A stretch of 64,000 bases of DNA from NCBI GenBank assembly GCA_020161935.1, contig JAIUNI010000013.1, positions 109,612 to 173,611 on the forward strand, given 5' to 3'. The DNA is from Chloroflexota bacterium (GTDB taxonomy: Bacteria > Chloroflexota > Anaerolineae > Aggregatilineales > Phototrophicaceae). Made by a program: the position numbers and the translations under genes. Shown here one piece after another: positions 1 to 7,752 of the stretch. The first letter of the stretch is position 1; each line of letters opens with the position of its first letter. The notes under the pieces were generated by a model. The model saw only the letters and a list, made by a program, of their open reading frames with translations. It had not been told where the DNA came from and did not search any database.

Positions 1-282
1 CCAGCGCCCAACGCCTTGATTCTGGAAACCCTCAGCCACACCCATTAAGGCGATACGCACCGTCCAACCGCGCCGTGCCAGCATGGCGATACCGGCGGGT
101 TCACCCTCTTGCAGGGCAACCAAGCTGCGCGACAAATTGACATCGGCGGGTGTCATAAAACCGGTCAAGGTAGGCAGCGTGAAGTGAAAATCACCCGCCA
201 CATAGCCCTTAAACGAACTATTAATCAGTTCGCATAGGGTTAGCAGCGGCAGTTCGGCGGCGGGTTGAACGGTTAAGGTCAT
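1..282 (-). CDS. GNAT family N-acetyltransferase, partial (C-terminus beyond window)
   Basis: An open frame of 94 codons starts at the ATG at 282 and runs off the left edge, so only the N-terminal part is visible. The last visible residues (RIALMGVAEGFQNQGVGRW) match the acetyl-CoA-binding motif A of GNAT proteins, with the Q-x-x-G-x-G pattern that contacts the pyrophosphate. The preceding segment, ending GEPAGIAMLARRGWTVR, fits the beta-strand pair usually found before that motif. The substrate cannot be predicted. The ORF was read directly from the reverse complement. No neighbour gives context, because the divergent side is only intergenic repeat sequence. Confidence 0.75.
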   Translation of the reverse strand, partial: MTLTVQPAAELPLLTLCELINSSFKGYVAGDFHFTLPTLTGFMTPADVNLSRSLVALQEGEPAGIAMLARRGWTVRIALMGVAEGFQNQGVGRW

Positions 283-449
283 GGTTGGCCTCTAAGGATA
301 GGGGGATATGACAGATGGGGAAATGGGAGGATCACAGACCCTCCCCTACAGAACATTTATCTTAACCTCACCCCACACTCGCTAACGACGCTCGCAGCCC
401 TCTTCATAAATGGCGAGGGGAACAATACGGGGATTGGCTACTTGTTGGC

Positions 450-1256
450 TTACGAATGCTCGCCGTTTTCGAACGGGATCTTCGGGAAGCCACCCGCGAA
501 CGGCACATCGGGACGGGCATAATCACCCATGAGCGCACGGCGGAGCGGCGTGGTGTTTTCCAAGAATTCGCTGTCGGTGCTGTCGCGGTCGGAACGGCGC
601 AGCCACGGCGGGCTGTAGATGAAGTGCATGTTGTAGCGATCCCACGTCATGTTGTTGGGCATGGGCGAGTGCCACACCCCGTTATGGAACAGCAGGACGC
701 TGCCACGCCGCGCCAGCAGGATTTGCTGAACGGCACAGGCATAGACTTCCTTGCGTACCGAGGGCGGCAGATCAATCTTGCTGCGGTGGCTGCCGGGTAC
801 AAGCATCATGTTGCCCATGAAGGGCTGCGACTGGTCGGTGAGGTGGTAGCTGGCGCGAAGCTGCACCAGCGGCACGGGGTAAGCGAGCTTTTTGAAGTCG
901 TAGGCCGACGAACCGTCCTGATGCCAGCCGACCGATTGACTGCCCGCAGGCTGCACGGTACACCATGCGGCTTGCAGCACGAAATTATCACCATACAGGC
1001 CGCGCACCTTCGGCAGCACGGCGGGGTGGTCGATCAGGCGCTCAATCGCCGGTTCGTGTTCGAAGCCCTTGCCGATTTGCAGCAGTTTCTCTTTGGGCTG
1101 CCCGGCATGGACGCGCTTGGCGGCTTCTAACACTTCGTCACATTCGGTTTCGTTCAACACATCCTCAATAACAATGAAACCGAAACACTCGAAGATGAAC
1201 TGATCCATCTCCGTCATTTCGCCAGCTTTGGAAAAGGGCAATGCTGTTAATTCCAT
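450..1256 (-). CDS. PhyH family Fe(II)/2-oxoglutarate dioxygenase
   Basis: The 268-residue protein has the phytanoyl-CoA dioxygenase fold signature. A proximal H-x-D (GWHQDGS, His112 and Asp114 from the chosen start) and a distal His in FHNGVWHSPMPN (about residue 196) would form the 2-His-1-carboxylate iron site. VPGSHR just before the distal strand is typical of PhyH proteins. The family hydroxylates small-molecule substrates using 2-oxoglutarate and O2, and the substrate is unknown here. I chose the ATG at 1256. A GTG three codons upstream is also open, but the AGGAAGTGG purine stretch is better placed for the ATG. A second, distant PhyH protein lies at 10241. Confidence 0.85.
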   Translation of the reverse strand: MELTALPFSKAGEMTEMDQFIFECFGFIVIEDVLNETECDEVLEAAKRVHAGQPKEKLLQIGKGFEHEPAIERLIDHPAVLPKVRGLYGDNFVLQAAWCTVQPAGSQSVGWHQDGSSAYDFKKLAYPVPLVQLRASYHLTDQSQPFMGNMMLVPGSHRSKIDLPPSVRKEVYACAVQQILLARRGSVLLFHNGVWHSPMPNNMTWDRYNMHFIYSPPWLRRSDRDSTDSEFLENTTPLRRALMGDYARPDVPFAGGFPKIPFENGEHS

Positions 1257-1599
1257 ATTTTCCACTTCCTATTTAAAAGTAATTATCGTTCGGCGTGTGT
1301 AGTTTAACACCAATTGAGAGGTTCGGCAGACAGGATTGGTTTGTGGTGATTCCATCTACAAATCACATGCGGAAATTGTTATAATTTATAGGTATAGGTG
1401 CGTGGTTAACGCGCCTATCCACTTCATTCAGAAGCCTACAAACCCAACGATGAACCGTTCATCTGCGACCCTGTTAGGAGATAAGGAACTGCCTGTGAGC
1501 GCGGTTTGAGTTTGAACTTGTGACGTGTACGCCCTGACGAAACAGGAATCCGTGCTTCAGCCTTTCCGTATCCGTAACAAGCCAGAGGAATAGTCATTA
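1257..1599. other. Intergenic region upstream of prfC with possible promoter and leader ORF
   Basis: This 343-bp stretch has no convincing gene. A TATAAT-like -10 (within ttgttataattt near 1377-1388) could serve prfC. A 19-codon leader-like ORF (1450-1509, MNRSSATLL...) is open, but it lacks a clear ribosome-binding site and I do not call it. AGAGGAA lies ahead of the prfC ATG and is its likely Shine-Dalgarno sequence. Confidence 0.3.
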
Positions 1600-3228
1600 A
1601 TGCTCCAAACAACCCATACATCACCGGTTCAACTGCGCCACGAAGTCGAGCGCCGTCGCACCTTCGCGATTATTTCGCACCCGGACGCGGGTAAAACCAC
1701 GCTGACCGAAAAGCTGCTGCTGTACGCCGGTGCCGTCAACCAAGCCGGTTCCGTACGCGCCAGCAAAAACCAGCGCAGCGCGACATCCGACTGGATGGCG
1801 ATGGAACAACAGCGCGGGATTTCGATCACCTCCACCGTGCTGCAATTCGAGTACGAGAACTGCATCTTCAACCTGCTCGATACCCCCGGCCACCGTGACT
1901 TCAGCGAGGACACTTACCGGACGCTGATGGCAGCGGACAGCGCGATCATGGTGCTGGACAGCGCTAAAGGTATCGAGCCGCAAACCAAGAAGTTGTTCGA
2001 AGTCTGCCGCCAGCGCAACCTGCCCATTTTGACGTTCATCAACAAGCTCGACCACGAAGGCCGCGACCCGTTCGAACTGCTGGACGAAATCGAGCGTGTG
2101 CTGAACTTGCAGGTCGCGCCGATGAACTGGCCGATTGGCACCGGCAGCAGTTTCCAAGGGGTTTACGACCTCAAGCATGACCAAGTGCTGCTGTTCGAGC
2201 GTACCGTGCGCGGTAAATCGCGTGCGCCGGTCAAGGTGACTGACCTGTACGACAACGTACTGGAAACGACGATTGGCACGCGCCCTTACCAGCAGCTCAA
2301 AGACGACGCGGAACTGCTGGCTGGCGCGGGCGCACCGTTTGACCGCGACAACTTTCTCGGCGGCACGCTGACACCTGTGTTCTTTGGCAGTGCGTTGAAT
2401 AACTTCGGTGTCGAGCCGTTCCTTGAGGCGCTCATCCGGCTTGCGCCCCCGCCGCGCCCGCGTGAAAGCAGCGAGGGGTTGGTCGAGCCGACCGATAACA
2501 CATTCAGCGGTATCATCTTCAAGATTCAGGCCAATATGGACCCGCAGCACCGCGACAGCCTCGCGTTCCTGCGCGTGTGTTCGGGGCGCTTCGAGAAGGA
2601 TATGAACGTCACCCACCCGCGTTCCGGGCGCAAGGTGCGGATGACACGCCCGCACCGCCTGTTCGCCCGTGACCGCGAAACGGTGGACGAAGCCTTCCCC
2701 GGCGATGTGATCGGCCTGAGTAACCCCGGTATCTTCCGCATCGGGGATACGCTGTGCGAAGGCGACACGTTCCAGTTCGCGCCGATACCACCCTTCCAAC
2801 CGGAAGTGTTCGCGACGCTGCGGAATATGTCGACCGAGAAGTACAAGCAGTTCAACAAAGGCGTGGCCCAACTGCGCGAAGAAGGCGTGGTGCAGGTGCT
2901 GTACGCGGTGGACTCCTCGCGGCGCGAACCGATCCTGTGCGCGGTGGGTGAACTGCAATTCGAGGTCGTGGTGTCACGTATGCAGGCGGAATACAACGTC
3001 GAAACGCGCATTGAGCAGCTACCCTATACGGTGGCGGCGTGGATTGAAGGCGACGACGACCTGATCCGCAGCGTGCGCTGGCCGATGGAAAGCCTGAAAA
3101 CGCTCGACTTTGACCAGAAGTGGGTGGTGCTGTTCAATACGCCGTGGCAGTTAAACTACACGATCAAAGACCAGCCGAAACTGCGGTTTGTGGATGTGGC
3201 AGGCCATCCATTGAAGAAGGCGGAGTAA
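1600..3228 (+). CDS. prfC: Peptide chain release factor 3 (translational GTPase)
   Basis: RF3 is a cytoplasmic GTPase that removes RF1 or RF2 from the ribosome after peptide release. All G motifs are readable: G1 SHPDAGKTT (about residues 26-34), G2 region QRGISITS, G3 DTPGH and G4 NKLD. The RF3-specific stretch SDWMAMEQQRGISITSTV follows G1. Domains II and III follow, including PGDVIGLSNPG and the C-terminal VGELQFEVVVSRMQAEYNV, which is shared with EF-G-like factors. The length of 542 residues is slightly above the usual 525-530. The ATG at 1600 follows AGAGGAA at a normal distance. It is a single gene with no operon partner. Confidence 0.95.
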   Translation: MLQTTHTSPVQLRHEVERRRTFAIISHPDAGKTTLTEKLLLYAGAVNQAGSVRASKNQRSATSDWMAMEQQRGISITSTVLQFEYENCIFNLLDTPGHRDFSEDTYRTLMAADSAIMVLDSAKGIEPQTKKLFEVCRQRNLPILTFINKLDHEGRDPFELLDEIERVLNLQVAPMNWPIGTGSSFQGVYDLKHDQVLLFERTVRGKSRAPVKVTDLYDNVLETTIGTRPYQQLKDDAELLAGAGAPFDRDNFLGGTLTPVFFGSALNNFGVEPFLEALIRLAPPPRPRESSEGLVEPTDNTFSGIIFKIQANMDPQHRDSLAFLRVCSGRFEKDMNVTHPRSGRKVRMTRPHRLFARDRETVDEAFPGDVIGLSNPGIFRIGDTLCEGDTFQFAPIPPFQPEVFATLRNMSTEKYKQFNKGVAQLREEGVVQVLYAVDSSRREPILCAVGELQFEVVVSRMQAEYNVETRIEQLPYTVAAWIEGDDDLIRSVRWPMESLKTLDFDQKWVVLFNTPWQLNYTIKDQPKLRFVDVAGHPLKKAE

Positions 3229-3386
3229 ACAGGCGTGTGATTTGATATTGTAATTGTCGACAAAATACCGTATCGGAATCGTCTGTTGTGCAAAAGCCTT
3301 AAATTGTGCATAATATACGCATGTGGTGTTGTACATTTCTGAACCCCACGGCTGACGTTGTAGAACGATCTATCAAGCAACCCAAC

Positions 3387-3403
3387 CCGCCCCGTTTGGG
3401 CGG
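3387..3403 (+). terminator. GC hairpin downstream of prfC
   Basis: CCGCCC and GGGCGG form a 6-bp stem around a five-base loop. Only a short A/T-rich tail follows, so it is a weak candidate terminator for prfC about 160 bp after the stop codon. Confidence 0.3.
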
Positions 3404-3617
3404 ATGTAAAATGTCGCTGAAAACATGGTATTCCGGCTCTTGTAGCCGTCAACATTAACGAGAACATGCGTATTCGTAAATGCTCTGCACGGGACATAAG
3501 CCCACCCAAACCGGAGAATCGGGATTGAAACCTCCCATGAAGAGGCCGATTCATTTGATCTAAACCGGCGCACCGCTTTCAGGCGCGACAATTTACGTTC
3601 TCAACTGCTTCACTTGC

Positions 3618-3657
3618 ACAGCCGTGGCTGCATTCCGACAGCGACGGCTGTTTGTTT
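3618..3657 (+). terminator. Hairpin plus T-tract in the recX leader (terminator or attenuator)
   Basis: ACAGCCGT (3618-3625) pairs with ACGGCTGT (3644-3651), with a nested GCTG/CAGC stem inside. TTGTTTT follows at once. It lies only 16-22 bases ahead of the recX GTG, so it could attenuate the recX-rny transcript or end transcripts entering from upstream. Confidence 0.5.
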
Positions 3658-3672
3658 TAAAGGAACTGGCGC

Positions 3673-4344
3673 GTGGGAAACGGTGTTATTACCGCGCTGG
3701 AAATACAAAAGCGCGATAAAGAACGAGTCAACGTTTTCATCGACGGGGAATTCGCCTTCGGGCTGAACCTGCTGGATGCCGCACGGCTGCGGAAGGGGCA
3801 GGTACTGGCAGAGGCGGAGATCGCGACACTGCGTAATGATGACGCGATTGTCCAAGCCGTGAATACCGCCGCGCACTTTTTGAGCTACCGCCCGCGCAGC
3901 GAACAGGAAATCCGGCGTAACTTGAAAGACAAGGACGTGCCGGAAGATGTCATCGAAGTGGCTGTTCAACGCTTGCAAGGGCTGGGGTATTTGGATGACG
4001 CGGCGTTCGCCCGCTACTGGGTCGATAACCGCAACCAATTCAAACCCCTGAGTCACCGTGCCTTACGGCAAGAACTCCGCCAAAAGGGGGTGTCCGATGC
4101 GCTCATCAGCGAAACGTTGGGCGACCAGAGCGAGAGTGATTTGGCATACCAAGCGGCGACCACGCAGTTACGGAAACTCCGTAACCGGACCGAGCGCGAG
4201 TTCAAAACAAAAATAAGTACCTTTTTACAACGTCGGGGCTTTGGCTACAGCACTACTCAGGATGTCGTTGCACGCTTGATTGACACTTTGGAAAGCGACG
4301 ACCCCGACTACTTTAACCGAGAAAACGACTTACATGAGGATTAA
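3673..4344 (+). CDS. recX: Regulatory protein RecX
   Basis: RecX binds RecA filaments and limits recombinase activity. The 223-residue sequence shows the tandem three-helix repeats of the family: FLSYRPRSEQEIRRNLKDK, LGYLDDAAFARYWVDNR and the C-terminal FLQRRGFGYSTTQDVVARL. The N-terminal extension (ITALEIQKRDKERVNVFIDGEFAFGL) is typical of RecX in Gram-positive and Chloroflexota-type bacteria. Translation starts at GTG 3673, preceded by AAAGGAA. The rny start is only 5 bases after the stop, so the two are almost certainly co-transcribed. recA is not in the window. Confidence 0.92.
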   Translation: MGNGVITALEIQKRDKERVNVFIDGEFAFGLNLLDAARLRKGQVLAEAEIATLRNDDAIVQAVNTAAHFLSYRPRSEQEIRRNLKDKDVPEDVIEVAVQRLQGLGYLDDAAFARYWVDNRNQFKPLSHRALRQELRQKGVSDALISETLGDQSESDLAYQAATTQLRKLRNRTEREFKTKISTFLQRRGFGYSTTQDVVARLIDTLESDDPDYFNRENDLHED

Positions 4345-4349
4345 CTGTT

Positions 4350-5891
4350 ATGGAAGCTCTAGGCGTGATTGTCGCCCTTGTTGTTGGGCTGGCAGTCGGA
4401 TTAGGAGCAGGCTTTTATGGCCTGAGGTCTTACCAGAATTCACAAGGCAAGAACCGGCGTGACATGGCGGAAGCCGAGGCGCGAACGATTACCGACAAGG
4501 CGAAAGGCGAAGGCGACAATCTGATTAAAACTGCCGAGACGAAAGCACGGCAGATCGTGGATGAAAGCGAACAAGCGTCACTCCGGCGGCGGCGTGACCT
4601 TGATAAAGAAGACGAACGGATGCAAAAGCGGCGTGAAGAAGTCGATAACGCCCGCGAACGGCTGGAACAGCGCGAGCAGAACCTGAACAAGCGCCAGAGC
4701 CGACTTGATAAGCAGCAGAGCGACCTGACCAAGCTGGAAGAACAGCGTACCGCCGAACTCCAGCGCATCGCCCAGATGACGACCGACGAGGCCAAAAAGG
4801 AACTACTCACAGCAGTCGAGCGAGATGCCCGCAGCGATATGGCACGCACGATCCGACAGGTGGAAGCGGAAGCCCGCGAGGAAGCCGACAACCGCGCCCG
4901 TGACGTGATCGCGCTGGCGGTACAGCGCCTTGCCTCGGAACACGTTAGCGAAATTTCGGTGAGCGTGGTTCAACTACCGAGCGACGAAATGAAGGGGCGT
5001 ATCATCGGGCGTGCGGGGCGTAACATTCGCGCGTTTGAAATCGCTACGGGTGTTGATGTGGTGGTTGATGACACACCGGAAGCGGTGACGATCAGCAGCT
5101 TTGACCCCGTACGGCGCGAGGTTGCCAAGCGTGCGCTGGCGAAGCTGGTGGTGGATGGACGTATCCATCCGGCGCGTATCGAGCAGTTGGTCGAGGATTC
5201 GAAGGTCGAGGTCGAAAACAGCATCCGCGAAGAAGGCGAACGGGCGGCGTATGAGGCCGGTATCCCCGGTTTGCACCCTGAAATTATCAAGCTGTTGGGG
5301 CGGTTGAAGTTCCGCACCAGCTACGGGCAGAACCAGCACGCGCACTCGATTGAAACCTCGCACATCGCGGGCATGATCGCGGCGGAGTTGGGGGCAGATG
5401 TACAGATCGCGAAGGCCGGCGGTTTGCTCCATGATCTCGGCAAGGCGCTTGACCACGAGGTTGAAGGGACACACGCGCTGATCGGCGCGGACTTCGCTAA
5501 ACGGTATGGTGTGAACGCTCGCATTGTGAACGCCATCGCGAGCCACCATCATGAAGTCGAGCAGGAGTACGTCGAGTCGTACATCGTTGAGGCGGCGGAC
5601 GCGATTTCCGGCGCACGACCGGGCGCACGGCGCGAGAGCATGGAAACCTACATCAAGCGAGTCAAGATGCTGGAAGACATCGCGAACAGTTTTGAGGGCG
5701 TGGAACAGAGCTATGCCCTGCAGGCCGGACGCGAGGTGCGTATCATCGTGCGACCGGACGTGGTGGACGATTACTCGTCCCTGCAACTGGCGCGGGACAT
5801 CGCCCGTAAAATCGAGGAGAGTATGCAGTACCCCGGTCAGATTAAGGTACAGGTGATCCGCGAAACGCGGGCGGTGGATTTCGCGAAGTAA
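4350..5891 (+). CDS. rny: Ribonuclease Y (membrane-anchored endoribonuclease)
   Basis: RNase Y starts mRNA decay at the inner membrane. The 513-residue protein has the complete order: an N-terminal membrane helix (about residues 5-25), a long charged coiled coil (about 28-190), a KH domain containing GRIIGRAGRNIRAFE (about 215-230), and an HD domain with HSIET (about 331) and LLHDLGKALDHE (about 358-370) supplying metal-binding His and Asp residues. The tail ending IKVQVIRETRAVDFAK is the usual family C-terminus. It follows recX by 5 bases. A hairpin and T-tract follow the stop, and that terminator is duplicated about 700 bp downstream. Confidence 0.96.
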   Translation: MEALGVIVALVVGLAVGLGAGFYGLRSYQNSQGKNRRDMAEAEARTITDKAKGEGDNLIKTAETKARQIVDESEQASLRRRRDLDKEDERMQKRREEVDNARERLEQREQNLNKRQSRLDKQQSDLTKLEEQRTAELQRIAQMTTDEAKKELLTAVERDARSDMARTIRQVEAEAREEADNRARDVIALAVQRLASEHVSEISVSVVQLPSDEMKGRIIGRAGRNIRAFEIATGVDVVVDDTPEAVTISSFDPVRREVAKRALAKLVVDGRIHPARIEQLVEDSKVEVENSIREEGERAAYEAGIPGLHPEIIKLLGRLKFRTSYGQNQHAHSIETSHIAGMIAAELGADVQIAKAGGLLHDLGKALDHEVEGTHALIGADFAKRYGVNARIVNAIASHHHEVEQEYVESYIVEAADAISGARPGARRESMETYIKRVKMLEDIANSFEGVEQSYALQAGREVRIIVRPDVVDDYSSLQLARDIARKIEESMQYPGQIKVQVIRETRAVDFAK

Positions 5892-5941
5892 GTACTGAGT
5901 GCTGAGTACTCAGTACTGAGTCCAATACCAAGACAAGAAAC

Positions 5942-6006
5942 TTTGAAGGCGTGTCGAGAGATGCGCCTTTTTAGTTGCCAGCGGGCGGGTTTCGGTGTTC
6001 AATGGG
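5942..6006 (+). repeat. 65-bp direct repeat, left copy (contains rny terminator)
   Basis: The segment from tttgaaggcg to caatggg is identical to 6640-6704 except for one base (G versus A in the right arm of the hairpin). The two copies bracket the DUF6883/DUF4926 gene pair exactly. Confidence 0.9.
5946..5975 (+). terminator. Intrinsic terminator of recX-rny
   Basis: AAGGCG (5946-5951) pairs with CGCCTT (5964-5969) around a 12-base loop and is followed by T residues. It sits inside the left copy of a 65-bp direct repeat. Confidence 0.7.
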
Positions 6007-6048
6007 CAGCGTAGATAAGATAGACAAGCTGGCTAGTAGACTGCTATT

Positions 6049-6393
6049 ATGAAAATACCAAGCGATGCTTTGATTTCTCGTGAAAAACTGACGCAGTATC
6101 TCTTGGTTTTTCGCCAAGACAGCGACAAATCAATATTTTTAGGCCAAGGTGGTTTTACACAGGCTAATCCAGACACACTTGAGGCAGCTATTCGAGAATT
6201 GATCTCAGAATACGAGGCCATACTCGACAATCAGAACCAATATGGTGATTTTTATCGTGTTGAAGGCACACTTCATGGGGTCAATAATCACAACTTGTTG
6301 GTTGTCACGATTTGGATGATACGAAGTGAAGAAGACGGCATCTTTCGCTTCGTGACATTGAAGCCGTGGAGGGCAAAAAATAATGCATCCTGA
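6049..6393 (+). CDS. DUF6883-type small protein
   Basis: The 114-residue product resembles DUF6883 proteins: an MKIPSD... start, a segment like EKLTQYLLVF, then GDFYRVEGTLHG followed by NNHNLLVVTIWMIRSEEDGIFRFVTL, the usual hydrophobic beta hairpin with a WxxR centre. As I recall it, this family is often paired with DUF4926, as it is here, and the biochemical role is not established. The stop overlaps the next gene by 11 bases, implying translational coupling. Base composition is more A/T-rich than rny on one side and the membrane gene on the other. With the flanking direct repeats, that suggests insertion as a cassette. Confidence 0.65.
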   Translation: MKIPSDALISREKLTQYLLVFRQDSDKSIFLGQGGFTQANPDTLEAAIRELISEYEAILDNQNQYGDFYRVEGTLHGVNNHNLLVVTIWMIRSEEDGIFRFVTLKPWRAKNNAS

Positions 6394-6622
6394 ACTGTAT
6401 ACCCGTGTGGCGCTCGTTCGTGATGTGCCAGAAGCGAACCTTAAACGGGGCGACACCGCTATGTATATTGACCATGCCCCTATTAAAGATGGTGAGACAG
6501 GTGCGGTGCTTGAGGTCTTCAACGCGGTTGGAGAAAGCATTAGCGTGGTAACAGTACCTCTTTCGGCGATTGAAGTCTTGCGGGCTGACCACATTTTGAC
6601 GGTACGTACACGCGCAAGTTAA
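6383..6622 (+). CDS. DUF4926 family small protein
   Basis: The 79-residue product has the DUF4926 pattern: YTRVALVRDVPEANLKRGDTAMYIDH, then GETGAVLEVFNAVGESISVVTVPLSAIEVLRADHIL. The family forms a compact SH3-like beta barrel by prediction and is usually the partner of a second small protein. The ATG lies inside the end of the upstream DUF6883 gene. A toxin-antitoxin-like or immunity-like pairing is possible, but nothing in the sequence proves it. Confidence 0.7.
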   Translation: MHPELYTRVALVRDVPEANLKRGDTAMYIDHAPIKDGETGAVLEVFNAVGESISVVTVPLSAIEVLRADHILTVRTRAS

Positions 6623-6639
6623 CTAAACATCCGAAGCCA

Positions 6640-6704
6640 TTTGAAGGCGTGTCGAGAGATACGCCTTTTTAGTTGCCAGCGGGCGGGTTTCGGTGTTCAA
6701 TGGG
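6640..6704 (+). repeat. 65-bp direct repeat, right copy (second terminator)
   Basis: This matches 5942-6006 at 64 of 65 positions, including the hairpin and T-tract, which here end the DUF6883/DUF4926 transcript. The following bases (gggcaagg...ggggcagcg) also echo the gggcagcg after the left copy. Confidence 0.9.
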
Positions 6705-6731
6705 GGCAAGGATTGAAGGGGGCAGCGATTT

Positions 6732-7262
6732 ATGTTCGGACGACTACTTATCACGATTTTACTGAACGCCTTATGGGTGCTTTGTTTAGGCATACTCATC
6801 CTTCCAACGATGCCGGAGTTTGCCCGTGACCGGAATGTGAACAGTATTCTGGGGGCGGTTTTATGCTCGCCCGGCGAAGACTTTCAGCCCAGAAACGAGC
6901 CGAACGAGCATCCGTTAATTGAGGCGTTGGGGTTTCCGATGACCCCGTACTGCGTAAATTCGCGCCTCGAAACAGGCACGGATGTGACTGAAAAGTGGCT
7001 GACCATCGGTGTGGGCGGCGCGGCGGTGAGCTTCGTGTTGAGTATGGTTTCCGAGCTGGCGCTGGTGATTTACTCGATTCGGAATAAGACTTCCAAGATT
7101 ATTACGCAGAGCAACCCGTTGGGCGTGAACTTCCTCAACAACCGGATGACGTTGAACGAGCGCCTTCAGCAGATTGAGAACGCGCGACAGGCCGGCACGA
7201 TTACCTACGACGAGTACGACCAGATGCGGTCGAAGATCCTACGCGAGATGACGGAGAAGTAG
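6732..7262 (+). CDS. Two-helix membrane protein with SHOCT-like C-terminus
   Basis: The 176-residue protein has a hydrophobic N-terminal segment (about residues 5-26) and a second one (about 90-115, IGVGGAAVSFVLSMVSELALVIY). An extracytoplasmic loop between them contains two Cys. The last 35 residues (LNERLQQIENARQAGTITYDEYDQMRSKIL) match the short SHOCT pattern, in which a helix and a G-x-I-x-x-x-E-Y/F turn form an oligomerisation module. The function is unknown. It follows the right 65-bp repeat, so it was probably the original neighbour of rny before the cassette was inserted. Confidence 0.7.
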   Translation: MFGRLLITILLNALWVLCLGILILPTMPEFARDRNVNSILGAVLCSPGEDFQPRNEPNEHPLIEALGFPMTPYCVNSRLETGTDVTEKWLTIGVGGAAVSFVLSMVSELALVIYSIRNKTSKIITQSNPLGVNFLNNRMTLNERLQQIENARQAGTITYDEYDQMRSKILREMTEK

Positions 7263-7407
7263 TTGGTAGTTTTAAGGTTCAAGTGGCAAGTTTTAAGAAG
7301 AGATTAACCGCCAAGTCGCCAAGAACGCCAAGATTTTGATTCAAGAATCTCGATAATATTGACACTGAACAGTCATTAGCTAAAGGCAAATTCAGACTAA
7401 GGCGATT

Positions 7408-7442
7408 TTTTGCAGCAAAAGTGGTAAGGGGTTGCTGCAAAA
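7408..7442. repeat. Inverted repeat, 11-bp arms
   Basis: TTTTGCAGCAA (7408-7418) is the exact reverse complement of TTGCTGCAAAA (7432-7442), with a 13-base spacer. It could end transcription of the SHOCT-like gene. Confidence 0.6.
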
Positions 7443-7540
7443 GCAGTTTTAAGTCAGAAGTTTTAAGTGGTTAGTTCAATACATTCAATTCAGGTAGGAC
7501 TACATTAAGTGGTGGAGGGTAAATTCGACCTCACCCCCAT

Positions 7541-7571
7541 GATGGTACGTTCGCAGGCTCACTCCACCATC
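7541..7571 (-). repeat. Covarying hairpin element, GATGGT/ACCATC stem
   Basis: Read on the minus strand, GATGGT, a 19-base loop GGAGTGAGCCTGCGAACGT and ACCATC form a perfect 6-bp stem. The loop recurs with other stems at 29728, 33057 and 57104. Confidence 0.75.
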
Positions 7572-7752
7572 AGTCTCGCTATTTTATGGCAGAGGGGAAC
7601 AAGACGGAAAACGGGAGGATCTCAAGCTCCTCCCCTACAAAAGCTGTTGTTTGGGGTCGGTGAAGGGCGCAAGGCTTGCGCCCTACATCAGAAATCGACC
7701 TATTAAAGACCTCTCTGCCCTAAATCTGCGCTAGGGTAGCACGTACCCGGTA

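Larger units (their letters stand above)
3229..3672. other. Intergenic region between prfC and recX
   Basis: This 444-bp region has no supported gene. It holds the weak hairpin at 3387-3403 and a stronger hairpin with a T-rich tail directly ahead of recX (3618-3657). The open frames crossing it on the minus strand have no family signature and no ribosome-binding site. Confidence 0.5.
7263..7752. repeat. Repeat-rich intergenic region
   Basis: There is no gene in these 490 bp. It holds, in order: a dispersed phrase (attaaccgccaagtcgccaa, near 7302), an inverted repeat of 11-bp arms (7408-7418 and 7432-7442), a covarying hairpin element (7541-7571), a palindrome of the GTAGGG class near 7610-7638, and a perfect palindrome of 9-bp arms at 7665-7683. 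The downstream secreted-protein gene is convergent. Confidence 0.7.

Noticed and set aside
456..1130. 224-codon plus-strand frame over the PhyH gene
   Set aside because: Antisense to the dioxygenase motifs; no start site or conserved content.
1450..1509. 19-codon leader-like ORF before prfC
   Set aside because: Possible start and stop, but no ribosome-binding site and no link to regulation of release factor 3 that I can support.
1621..2958. 445-codon minus-strand frame across prfC
   Set aside because: It is antisense to a complete, conserved GTPase gene and shows no family signature; a shadow of biased codon use.
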